Shown in pieces: positions 1-7,249 of a stretch of DNA of 56,689 nucleotides. Numbering within the stretch: the stretch's first letter is position 1; every line of letters begins with the position of its first letter. The notes under the pieces are model-generated. The model did no database searches, had not been told where the DNA came from, and saw only the letters and a program-made list of their open reading frames with translations. This DNA comes from an uncultured Chlamydiae bacterium. Lineage in GTDB: Bacteria; Chlamydiota; Chlamydiia; Chlamydiales; Rhabdochlamydiaceae. The translations under genes and the position numbers were made by a program. The DNA is taken from positions 1-56,689 of the forward strand of contig CAIJXB010000025.1 of NCBI GenBank assembly GCA_903824495.1. Reading direction: 5' to 3'.

Positions 1-137
1 CAACATGTGAAAATTTATTTACTTCACTTCTCTTCTGAATGCTAAATATTCGATAAAAAATCAATCACTTTTTCAAAAATATTTTTTACATATAGAGAAA
101 AAATATAGTTCATCTCAAAAAAAACTAAGAGAAAAAA

Positions 138-166
138 TTGCGTAAAATTCGACTTTCTTTTACTAT
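138..166 (+). promoter_or_regulatory. Candidate sigma-70-type promoter of tRNA-Asn
   Basis: TTGCGT (138-143) and TACTAT (161-166) are separated by 17 bp and lie 15 bp upstream of the tRNA 5' end. The rest of positions 1-180 is AT-rich and shows no gene. Confidence 0.5.
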
Positions 167-180
167 ATCGCCTTTACTGT

Positions 181-252
181 TCCGGGTTAGCTCAGCGGTA
201 GAGCAGTGGACTGTTAATCCATTGGTCGCAAGTTCGAATCTTGCACCCGGAG
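181..252 (+). tRNA. tRNA-Asn (anticodon GTT)
   Basis: Full cloverleaf: acceptor stem TCCGGGT (181-187) with ACCCGGA (245-251), D-stem GCTC/GAGC (190-193, 201-204), anticodon stem 206-210/218-222 with loop CTGTTAA (211-217) and anticodon GTT at 213-215, T-stem GCAAG/CTTGC (228-232, 240-244) with loop TTCGAAT. The discriminator base is G252. CCA is not encoded; the 3' flank reads AGT. It has its own promoter and terminator. Confidence 0.96.
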
Positions 253-651
253 TATTTGTTTTTACGTGAGCGGTTAGGTCAAAAACTTAACCGCTTTTTT
301 TATGCGTTTAAATCTGAATGCTGCTCTTGCTCGTGAAACCATATAATGCTTCACAGATTTCCATCTTGAATAGAATCCCTCAGGCGCCTAACATGAGCCC
401 CTCATATTATATTTTTAAACAAAAAATGTTAAGATTATGAATGGAGAAACATTCCTTAATGTCATAAGGCACAAATCACCTGTCAAACTGCTCGACAACC
501 TATTCACAGCCATTTTGTTGACGTCAACAAAATGGTCCAATGAGGCTCGGGAACCGAGCGAAAAGTGCAGGATATTATGATCTCTTGCACGCTCTAAGCA
601 TTACCGCTAATATTTTAAAAGACACATTCAATAAAGAAAGGGGCTATCGGC
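253..651. other. Gene-poor intergenic stretch with a 26-bp perfect palindrome
   Basis: Apart from the terminator at 269-300 no coding frame is convincing here. The notable element is a perfect 26-bp palindrome at 510-535, centred between 522 and 523, with half-site CCATTTTGTTGAC. It has no T tract, so it is not an ordinary terminator; a dimeric regulator site or a mobile palindromic repeat are both possible. A shorter inverted repeat, CCTTA/TAAGG, lies near 452-470. Confidence 0.5.
269..300 (+). terminator. Rho-independent terminator after tRNA-Asn
   Basis: An 11-bp stem, AGCGGTTAGGT (269-279) against ACTTAACCGCT (285-295), with one G-T pair, is followed by a T run (295-301). It sits 17 bp after the tRNA and defines a single-gene unit. 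Confidence 0.85.
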
Positions 652-942
652 ATGAAGAATAGAGAAAAAGCAATATTTCTATTGAGCAGTGTTTTCATCG
701 TTTTCAAGGGTTTGCTAATTGCCCAGGAAGATTACATTGAAGATCCCCGTTATGAATGGTTTGAAGGCTATGAAGTTGCAGCCCGAGAAGATGGCATCTA
801 TACTGATTCAAATAAGGGAATGATGAAGCTGAATGTTGTTGAATATGATGAAGTAAATAACAGGTATAAAGTGTTATGTAGTTACTTGCAAAGACACGAG
901 CTTGATTCGAGTGAATCTTTGGGCATTCCTCATGAGGATTGA
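652..942 (+). CDS. Small predicted secreted protein, unknown function
   Basis: A 96-residue protein starting after a GAAAGGGGC ribosome-binding site (about 637-645). Residues 1-25 form a short basic start, a hydrophobic stretch (IFLLSSVFIVFKGLLIA) and a plausible signal-peptidase site, so it is probably exported. The mature part is acidic and rich in Glu, Asp and Tyr, with no cysteines apart from one near the C-terminus. I do not recognise a family. It stands alone between the tRNA and a stretch of gene debris, and could be a small periplasmic or secreted protein or the retained N-terminus of a longer gene. Confidence 0.55.
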   Translation: MKNREKAIFLLSSVFIVFKGLLIAQEDYIEDPRYEWFEGYEVAAREDGIYTDSNKGMMKLNVVEYDEVNNRYKVLCSYLQRHELDSSESLGIPHED

Positions 943-1055
943 TCTTGCCCCTCCCTCAAATCTCCAACCATTATGCTATTTTCGTCTTGGCGGACTTCTA
1001 TGATGAGGCTTGACATAAGTTCCGTCCTTTCGACGGCATCCCTTAACAGGAACCT

Positions 1056-1090
1056 TTAATTTAGGTTGGACCTAAAAGAGGGGCAAGGTC
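1056..1090 (+). repeat. 35-bp interspersed repeat, copy A
   Basis: This 35-bp element is repeated in inverted orientation at 9963-9997 with three differences. Its core TTTAGGTTGGACCTAAA is itself an inverted repeat (7-bp arms, 3-nt centre). Both copies abut scraps of broken genes: here a monooxygenase tail, at 9.9 kb a sulfotransferase tail. Confidence 0.7.
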
Positions 1091-1103
1091 ACCTCGCAAA
1101 TGC

Positions 1104-1163
1104 CGCCCTTTAGGTCTATCACCTTCACGTACGTAGAAGTTCCACGGCCTCAGCCGAATTCGA
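1104..1163 (-). pseudogene. Remnant of the C-terminal coding region of a second FAD monooxygenase
   Basis: The reverse strand encodes NSAEAVELLRT followed by stop codons. This matches the DSAEAVELLHS segment near the C-terminus of the FAD monooxygenase at 1647-3101, and the DNA aligns with 1670-1741 after a gap of about 16 bp. It is therefore a short, decayed duplicate. The rest of 943-1178 shows only small hairpins such as CCGTC/GACGG near 1023-1037. Confidence 0.6.
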
Positions 1164-1178
1164 CACCTGGAAAACTTC

Positions 1179-1481
1179 CTACTTTAGCTTCTTTCTGTAA
1201 TGAAATACGCCCCAAACACCTGAAACTATCATTGCAATCCCTGCAATCATGAGGATCATGAGAATGCCATCGTATGCTGATGCTCTTTCGTTAACTTCTC
1301 CTCCGAAAAACTCGATGAGTGGATCCCAAATCCCCTTACTATTGCTAAAGAAATCCGTAAACTGATCGACGGAACCTTTTACTTTTTGCACCTTATGTAT
1401 GCCATAGTTTGCAAAAATAACAAAAATTACCCCAATGACAATTGCTGCCATAGCTAAGGTCTGTTTCTTTTTGAAAATCAT
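1179..1481 (-). CDS. Small two-transmembrane protein, DUF3185-like architecture
   Basis: A 100-residue protein with an N-terminal membrane segment (about 8-27), a central soluble loop of about 45 residues and a second membrane segment (about 70-92) ending in a basic tail (HYRKKLK). The layout resembles small DUF3185-type membrane proteins and the protein at 19421-19756, but sequence similarity is weak, so the family name is tentative. The start follows GAGGGC about 6 nt upstream. The function is unknown; no enzyme motif is visible. It is separated from the upstream leftward monooxygenase gene by about 165 bp containing a long hairpin. Confidence 0.6.
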   Translation of the reverse strand: MIFKKKQTLAMAAIVIGVIFVIFANYGIHKVQKVKGSVDQFTDFFSNSKGIWDPLIEFFGGEVNERASAYDGILMILMIAGIAMIVSGVWGVFHYRKKLK

Positions 1482-1607
1482 ATCTGCCCTCTATCTATTT
1501 ATCCATCTGCAAGACATACCATGAGGGCTTTGCTAAAGTCAATGTTGCTAGAGATCGATCGAATAAACTTCTTCTGGCAATATTGAGGCAAGACGCCCAA
1601 TTTCATC

Positions 1608-1650
1608 CTGAACCACTCCCCCCTAGATTTATCTATGGGGAGTGGTTCAG
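1608..1650 (-). terminator. Long hairpin at the 3' end of the monooxygenase gene
   Basis: A perfect 14-bp inverted repeat, CTGAACCACTCCCC (1608-1621) and GGGGAGTGGTTCAG (1637-1650), with a 15-nt loop. It overlaps the TGA stop codon of the gene at 1647. No T tract follows, so it may be a 3' stabiliser or a non-canonical terminator. Confidence 0.5.
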
Positions 1651-3101
1651 TGATCGTCACCTTTTAAAGACCGTCCTTTAGGTCCATTGCCTTCACGTAG
1701 TACGATTTTGGAATGTAGAAGCTCCACAGCTTCAGCCGAATCCTTAACTTTAGAAGCGCTACGTACTAACATTTCTTCTTCAAATTCAGTGAGTACAACT
1801 TCCCTGAGTCCGATTTCTTTCCATTTAGACAAAGGCGTACATGCTGTCCCAATGCTACGAGCGAGTAGCAACGCATCAAGTAGAGCCTGATTTGCACCTT
1901 GCCCTTTAAAGGGACTCATAGGATGAGCTGCATCTCCAATTAAAGTAACCGCTCCAGCTTTTGCTAATAGCTCCGTCTTGAGTAATTCTCGGTCGTATAC
2001 AGGATAGCCTGAAATTTGCGTGGGCAGGGTTGCTGATACAATTTGAGGGATGGGCTTATGCCACTGCTGCACTCGACGGCACGCTTCTTCTTTAAGTGCC
2101 AGGGCTCCTCGTGCACTGAGAGCCTTAGCGTCTTCCTCTAGCATGGGGAAACTAAATTGCCACATGACCGAATCTAATGAGTAAGGCATCACGTAGATTC
2201 GTTCATGGCCATTGACAGTTTGAAATACGGTGGCAGAATCGAGCAAAGAGCTCTCAACACCCTTAAGAGCCTCTAAAGAGCAAATGCCCAAAATTACCAC
2301 ATAACCAAGGTAGCGTAGTGGAGTAACATCCTCACCAACAACCAAGCTGCGCACCACACTGCGAATACCATCGGCGCCCACTACCAAATCTGCCTTGGCA
2401 CTCTTCATCTCTCCGCTTACTTGAAAGCTCAGCTCTACACTTTTATCGTCACATTGTTTAAAGCTGGCTAAGCGATGGCCCCACTGCACAGCATCAGACC
2501 CTCCCAATTGCTCAAGCAGAGCTAAGCGCAAGGCTTGCCTTGGGATATGCACATTTGTACGCTTTGGAGACTCTTTAATGTTTGCATGTGTCCTCATTCC
2601 CCATTCAACAATTTCCTTTCCTTCTGTCGTATGCACCACATGACGTGTGGAATTAACCCCATCTTTTAAAGAGAAAAGACCAAATCCTTTAATTGCGTTA
2701 CTTGCTTGTTGCAAGGTAAGTCCGTAGCCCTGAGCTCTTGCATCAAAGCTACTATCGCGCTCATAAAGGGTAAATGGGATGCCACGATGCAAACAAGCAA
2801 CAGCTAGGGCCACGCCCCCTATACCTGCACCAATGATTGCTACATGTGGATAGTTTTCTGTATCAGCTATTGGGGGGCTAGTGGCAGGAATCAAGCCAGA
2901 TCCACTGCAATGATCACATAAATATTGAGTAATCTTAGGGCGAACCGAAGCCTTTCCTTCCGCCTTAGCTTTTTCATATTCATTCATGGCTGCTTGGTAG
3001 CGGAGTCTCGATTCCTTGCGGAGCTTATAGTTTTTTTTGCCACGTCCATGACATTTCGGACAAATAGTCCAGTAAGCCCCTTTATTTTCCACTTTCTTCA
3101 A
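1647..3101 (-). CDS. FAD-dependent monooxygenase with N-terminal DnaJ-like zinc finger
   Basis: A 484-residue protein. Residues 14-21 (CPKCHGRG) and 62-69 (CDHCSGSG) are two CxxCxGxG motifs, the four-cysteine zinc site of DnaJ-type fingers, linked by a charged helix. From about residue 86 a p-hydroxybenzoate-hydroxylase-fold flavoprotein follows: GAGIGG dinucleotide motif (91-96), DG motif in VVGADGIRS, and GD motif GDAAHPMSPFKGQGAN. The enzyme part should use FAD and NAD(P)H to hydroxylate an aromatic or polyketide-like substrate; the substrate cannot be read from sequence. The finger-oxygenase fusion is unusual. There is no signal peptide, so it is probably cytosolic unless translocated by type III secretion. 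A decayed tail of a paralogue lies downstream at 1104-1163. Confidence 0.85.
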   Translation of the reverse strand: MKKVENKGAYWTICPKCHGRGKKNYKLRKESRLRYQAAMNEYEKAKAEGKASVRPKITQYLCDHCSGSGLIPATSPPIADTENYPHVAIIGAGIGGVALAVACLHRGIPFTLYERDSSFDARAQGYGLTLQQASNAIKGFGLFSLKDGVNSTRHVVHTTEGKEIVEWGMRTHANIKESPKRTNVHIPRQALRLALLEQLGGSDAVQWGHRLASFKQCDDKSVELSFQVSGEMKSAKADLVVGADGIRSVVRSLVVGEDVTPLRYLGYVVILGICSLEALKGVESSLLDSATVFQTVNGHERIYVMPYSLDSVMWQFSFPMLEEDAKALSARGALALKEEACRRVQQWHKPIPQIVSATLPTQISGYPVYDRELLKTELLAKAGAVTLIGDAAHPMSPFKGQGANQALLDALLLARSIGTACTPLSKWKEIGLREVVLTEFEEEMLVRSASKVKDSAEAVELLHSKIVLREGNGPKGRSLKGDDH

Positions 3102-3324
3102 TCTCCCTTTAAAATAATTGCTTTGTAACCGTAATTATAAAGGATTGAGTTCTTGAACCAAAGAAAAAATGGCGTAAATTTACCGAGGCAGCCGATTCCG
3201 CTAGCTAAAAACAGACCGTCTTCGTCCGCCAAAATTGCCTCGATTTTAATCTCCCCTCTTCCATACAATCTGGCAATATCTCTCCGCTTTTGCTTGTAAA
3301 ATCAAGAACTACAGGATGCTTTGT

Positions 3325-3915
3325 ATGGCAATTTCATTCGATCCTACCAGTGCAACAAGTAGCATGTATCACCAAGGGGACAGATCAGATTGGGATAGCG
3401 ATCCAGAAATAATCGCTTTAAGAGCGCTGATGGATTTGACAAAACAGCTAGGCTCAGACCCAAAGAATGGACACTTAAGGAAAGATATAAACTCTCGGTT
3501 TAAGGATTTTCAAACAGATCCTTCCAAGAACCTTCTTCGAAAGAAAGTATCCTTCAGCTTGGATACAAAGATAGAATCTAATCATCTCCTATCGACACGT
3601 AAAAGATCACGAGATGATGATCTGCTTCAAGAATTGCTTCCTAAGCTTCAAAAAATATCCCCTTTAATGGACTTTCTAGACTTAAGCAGCTGTACTAGAG
3701 ATGAAGATAAAGCTGATCTCATTTTGGAATTTCTTAAGGGACGCCCTAAAGAATGTTCTGAAATAAAGTGCATTACCTTTGATGGAACAATTCAAGAATA
3801 TCTTCCAAAAGACAAAAAAGTTAGACAAGCATTGGTTGGCTTATTTCCGAACTTAAGCGAAATTAAGTTCCTAATTGGTAGAGGGCACATCTACTTCAGT
3901 ACAAGGAGATCCTAA
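3325..3915 (+). CDS. Hypothetical protein, possible effector
   Basis: The frame opens at 3316, but the ATG at 3325 is preferred because AGGA (3313-3316) is 8 nt upstream; this gives 196 residues. The N-terminal half is hydrophilic, with basic patches such as STRKRSRDDD. The C-terminal part (ITFDGTIQEYLP and LFPNLSEIKFLIG) faintly resembles one or two leucine-rich-repeat-like turns. No signal peptide and no recognised domain. The stop overlaps the start of the following methyltransferase gene (TAATG), so the two are translationally coupled and probably one operon. The 220 bp upstream hold only an inverted repeat, CGAGGCA/TGCCTCG. Confidence 0.6.
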   Translation: MAISFDPTSATSSMYHQGDRSDWDSDPEIIALRALMDLTKQLGSDPKNGHLRKDINSRFKDFQTDPSKNLLRKKVSFSLDTKIESNHLLSTRKRSRDDDLLQELLPKLQKISPLMDFLDLSSCTRDEDKADLILEFLKGRPKECSEIKCITFDGTIQEYLPKDKKVRQALVGLFPNLSEIKFLIGRGHIYFSTRRS

Positions 3916-4709
3916 TGTCACATACAGAAAATCACAAACAATGGGTAAGTGAAGTATTCGATCGTGCAGCTCCTGCGTATGGGACAAAAAGTTCTTCTTT
4001 TTTCACCTATTTTGGTGAACGTTTGGTAAAGCAGGTCAAGGTACTACCCGGTCAACATATTTTAGATGTTGCCACAGGTAGAGGCTCTACACTTTTTCCA
4101 CTCGCTGAAGCTGTGGGACCTTCAGGAAAAGTAGTTGGTATCGACATTAGTCCGCAAATGTTAAAAGAAACATCTAAAGAAGCCCTTGAGAAAGGTCTTC
4201 ACTGGGTTGAGCTGCATCATATGGATGCAGAGCATCTTCTCTTTCCTGATTGCAGTTTCGACTTTATATTTTGTGGATTTGGTCTTTTTTTCTTCCCTTC
4301 AGTTCTTACCGCCTTAGCTGAATTTAAAAGAGTTTTAAAACCTGGAGGAACACTCATCACCTCTATTTGGGGAGAAGACTCGGAATTAGGTGCCCTGATC
4401 AATGCAGAAATCAAAGCAGCTGGCAATACTCAAGGGTTAGCAGCTACACAGCTATATAGTGAACAAGCACTCTTTAAAGTCCTAGAGGAAGCCAATTTCA
4501 CTGAGATCCAGATTGCTGAAGAAACTAAAACATTTTTGCATCATACAGCTGAGGAGTACTGGGACAGTCTATGGAATCATGGTACACGCGCCAAATTAGA
4601 ACAACTTTCTTCAGATCAAATAGCTGGCATTCGTGAAAAAGTCCTGAATAAAGGAGATAGCATTCCTGAATCTCTACAAGTATTCTACGGAATCGTAAAG
4701 AAAGATTAA
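3915..4709 (+). CDS. Class I SAM-dependent methyltransferase (UbiE-like)
   Basis: A 264-residue cytosolic protein with the Rossmann-type SAM fold: motif I LDVATGRGSTLFPLAE (about 50-65), post-I acidic end in VVGIDISPQM, motif II FDFIFCGFGLFF and motif III LKPGGTLITSIWG. The overall pattern is that of the Methyltransf_11/UbiE group acting on small molecules, but the substrate is not specified and the ubiquinone-specific signature is not convincing. It overlaps the preceding hypothetical gene by one base, so the two are probably co-expressed. No irregularities were seen. Confidence 0.85.
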   Translation: MSHTENHKQWVSEVFDRAAPAYGTKSSSFFTYFGERLVKQVKVLPGQHILDVATGRGSTLFPLAEAVGPSGKVVGIDISPQMLKETSKEALEKGLHWVELHHMDAEHLLFPDCSFDFIFCGFGLFFFPSVLTALAEFKRVLKPGGTLITSIWGEDSELGALINAEIKAAGNTQGLAATQLYSEQALFKVLEEANFTEIQIAEETKTFLHHTAEEYWDSLWNHGTRAKLEQLSSDQIAGIREKVLNKGDSIPESLQVFYGIVKKD

Positions 4710-4827
4710 GAAAGAGATTAATTAATTTATATACTTAGACCCCAATACTGTATCACAAGTGAATTTGACAAGAAATATAAGCTTGTGATTAAAACTTAAG
4801 ATCAAAATCAAAAAAAATGTGGATCAC

Positions 4828-5796
4828 ATGTTCAATCGTAGTTTAGCTCTAGTTTTCACAGCGGCCGTAGGGTGTTTTTGTACTCTTTCAGCTCTTTCTC
4901 AAAGCCAAGTCGATTTTTTTGAAAAAAATGGATATCTCGTTATCGAAAATTTCTTATCCGAGGATGAAACTACGTCTTTACTCCTCGAAATAGATCGTCT
5001 TGTAAAGAGTTGCGATCTAAACAGGTCTGATGAGGTTATGTCTTTACTCAACGAGACAAATAATCTTATAAACCCTGAGGATCTAAACCGATCTCTGGCA
5101 GTCTTTTCAACTGCGGATTCTAATGCCAAAAACACATATTTCATTGAATCAAGCGACAAAATTGCCTATTTTTTTGAAACAGCTGCCGTAGACTCTAATG
5201 GCAACTTGCTTTTTCCTCCACACCAAGCACTAAACAAAATAGCTCATAATCTTCATGACCTTAACCCTACTTTTAATCGAATTACTTATCAGGACAAATT
5301 CACACAAATTCCTAAAGATTTAGGCTGGACCTCCCCAAGCGTGATTCAATCGATGGTCATTTTCAAACAGCCGCTAATCGGTGGAGCCGTTCCTTGCCAT
5401 CAGGATTTGACGTTTTTATTTACAAATCCAAACACAACTCTTGGATTTTGGATGCCTCTAGAAGATGCGACTCTCGATAACGGATGCTTATGGGTAGTTC
5501 CTGGAGGTCATCTAACGACTCTTAGAAAACGTTTCGTCAAAAATGATTCAAACAAGCAAACATTTACCATCACATTAGATGAATCACCGCTTCCTGAAGA
5601 AGGTATGATTCCAGTTGAAATGCAAAAAGGATCTCTGCTACTCATTCATTCCCTACTGCCGCATAAAAGCCTAGCAAACCATTCATTGAAATCTAGGATT
5701 GCCTATACATTCCATATCATCGATCAAACAAGTGAATATCCTTCCTCCAATTGGCTTCAAAGAGGCCCTGAGACTCCACTAAGGCCCTATAAATGA
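4828..5796 (+). CDS. Exported phytanoyl-CoA dioxygenase (PhyH) family protein
   Basis: The frame can begin with GTG at 4819, but ATG at 4828 gives a clean signal peptide (MFNRSLALVFTAAVGC onward). The mature protein begins VDFFEKNGYLVIENF, the typical PhyH opening. Iron ligands of the 2-oxoglutarate dioxygenase fold are visible: the HxD pair in PCHQDLTF, a distal His in LLPHKSLAN, and an Arg (KSRIAYTF) suited to bind 2-oxoglutarate. It should hydroxylate an organic substrate with Fe(II), O2 and 2-oxoglutarate. An export signal is odd, since 2-oxoglutarate is cytosolic. It overlaps the next gene by ATGA. Confidence 0.8.
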   Translation: MFNRSLALVFTAAVGCFCTLSALSQSQVDFFEKNGYLVIENFLSEDETTSLLLEIDRLVKSCDLNRSDEVMSLLNETNNLINPEDLNRSLAVFSTADSNAKNTYFIESSDKIAYFFETAAVDSNGNLLFPPHQALNKIAHNLHDLNPTFNRITYQDKFTQIPKDLGWTSPSVIQSMVIFKQPLIGGAVPCHQDLTFLFTNPNTTLGFWMPLEDATLDNGCLWVVPGGHLTTLRKRFVKNDSNKQTFTITLDESPLPEEGMIPVEMQKGSLLLIHSLLPHKSLANHSLKSRIAYTFHIIDQTSEYPSSNWLQRGPETPLRPYK

Positions 5797-6251
5797 AGAA
5801 AAAACAAAGACCCAATAAGATATGGATCGATGGAGATGCGTGCCCAAAAGCTGTTAAGGAAATAGTTTTTAAAGCAGGCCAGCGCTTGAGTATACCCATT
5901 ACGCTCGTAGCGAATTCCTACCAATACATTCCTCAGAGCGATCTGATACGGTTGATTGTTGTAGATAAAGGCTTTGATGCGGCCGATCAACACATTGTTG
6001 ACCATGTTGAAATTCACGATCTTGTCATTACAGCCGATATCCCCCTAGCTGCAAAAGTTTTGGAAAAGAAGGCTATAGCACTTAATCCTCGGGGCGAAAT
6101 TTACACTTTAAATAACATTGGACCGATTTTGTCGATGCGCGATTTTATGAAAGGACTTCGCGATGCTGGCTCAATTACTAGTGGTCCTGCAGCATTTGGG
6201 CCCAAAGATGTCCAGCAATTTGCCAATTCACTCAGCAAACTCCTTTCTTGA
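5793..6251 (+). CDS. YaiI/YqxD family protein (DUF188, UPF0178)
   Basis: A 152-residue protein beginning with KIWIDGDACPKAVKEIV, the conserved family opening, followed by the TLVANS and DLVITADIPLAAKVL segments typical of these PIN-like-fold proteins. The acidic residues fit a metal-dependent nuclease-like site, but no activity is established for the family. Length is normal. Its ATG overlaps the stop of the dioxygenase gene (ATGA), indicating translational coupling even though the products look functionally unrelated. Confidence 0.9.
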   Translation: MKKKQRPNKIWIDGDACPKAVKEIVFKAGQRLSIPITLVANSYQYIPQSDLIRLIVVDKGFDAADQHIVDHVEIHDLVITADIPLAAKVLEKKAIALNPRGEIYTLNNIGPILSMRDFMKGLRDAGSITSGPAAFGPKDVQQFANSLSKLLS

Positions 6252-6274
6252 CTTGCTGCCCATAAGCGGCAAGA

Positions 6275-7123
6275 TCACCTTCCATTAAGAACTTTCAATC
6301 CTTCTACTTTCTCGTAACCAATTAACTTCTCAGTCTCCCAATCGATACCTTTGTTAACAAAAAGAAATTCCTCCACTTTAAATGGGTCGTATTTAGCTAC
6401 GCGATAATTCTTTTTGTTTTCATTTTTATAGGTCAATACGTTTGCAAACTGGTCAGCACTTTGCATATTGAAATTTTCAGAAACAAAACGAATGAAATCC
6501 TGTGGATTTTTAGCAACATCTTCATAGCGAACTACTAGAAAATTTTTAGATAATAGCCCAATTTGCAAGTAATTTAAGGTTTTATACTTTCTCAACTCTA
6601 AAACATTTCGGAAACGTCTTTGCTTATAAGGATTCCAATGATCTACACTATAGTACGTCTTCTTATCCGAAGCTCTCCATTCGTGCTGAAGAAAATTTAA
6701 AAACCCTTTGTGCAGCATTTTATCGCCCTTCACATGCCAAGGATGGGAATAAAAACTTCTAACCCAATCATACGGATCTCTAACAACTAAAACTACAAGA
6801 CACGAATCCGTCAATTTCCCTAGAAAATCTACGTCTTCTGCTCCTTTTTCTTTTTTGGGAATATTAAATGCACTTAGATTAAACCATGGCAAAAAATGCT
6901 TCTTAGAAGCTACTACATGCTGCGAAGGAAAGTTATTAAGTAGCAACCCCTGAATATACGTTGTCCCAGAACATCTTTCTCCAATGATCCTTATTTTTTG
7001 GATTTCACTCTCAGAATAATGATTGTATTCGTTAAAAAAAGAAGAATTATCCGCAGCGCCGCCTGCAGAAAAACATGAAACAAACACGGCCATCTTAAAA
7101 AAAACAATCTTAAATCTCTGCAT
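6275..7123 (-). CDS. Exported sulfotransferase-fold protein
   Basis: The start is placed at the ATG at 7123 because AAGGGGC lies about 5-11 nt upstream; the frame opens 9 codons earlier. The signal peptide is MQRFKIVFFKMAVFVSCFSA, with cleavage near GGAAD. The mature part has the two PAPS-binding signatures of sulfotransferases: a 5'-phosphosulfate loop in GERCSGTTYIQ and a 3'-phosphate loop in VVRDPYDWVRSFYSH. Later motifs such as LVVRYEDVAKNPQDFI also fit. The expected reaction is PAPS-dependent sulfation of a glycan or protein. PAPS is a cytosolic cofactor, so the Sec signal is notable. A partial duplicate of the last 58 or so codons lies at 9780-9960. Confidence 0.75.
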   Translation of the reverse strand: MQRFKIVFFKMAVFVSCFSAGGAADNSSFFNEYNHYSESEIQKIRIIGERCSGTTYIQGLLLNNFPSQHVVASKKHFLPWFNLSAFNIPKKEKGAEDVDFLGKLTDSCLVVLVVRDPYDWVRSFYSHPWHVKGDKMLHKGFLNFLQHEWRASDKKTYYSVDHWNPYKQRRFRNVLELRKYKTLNYLQIGLLSKNFLVVRYEDVAKNPQDFIRFVSENFNMQSADQFANVLTYKNENKKNYRVAKYDPFKVEEFLFVNKGIDWETEKLIGYEKVEGLKVLNGR

Positions 7124-7249
7124 ATAAGCCCCTTGTATTACCGTTAACAATTCCGTGTTTTTCTCCTTAGAACTACAAAGAATGCTTAGAATGTAGGGTA
7201 TAGGGCTTAACTATTTGTTTAGCAATCTCTGATGCTCACTGCCCACAGA

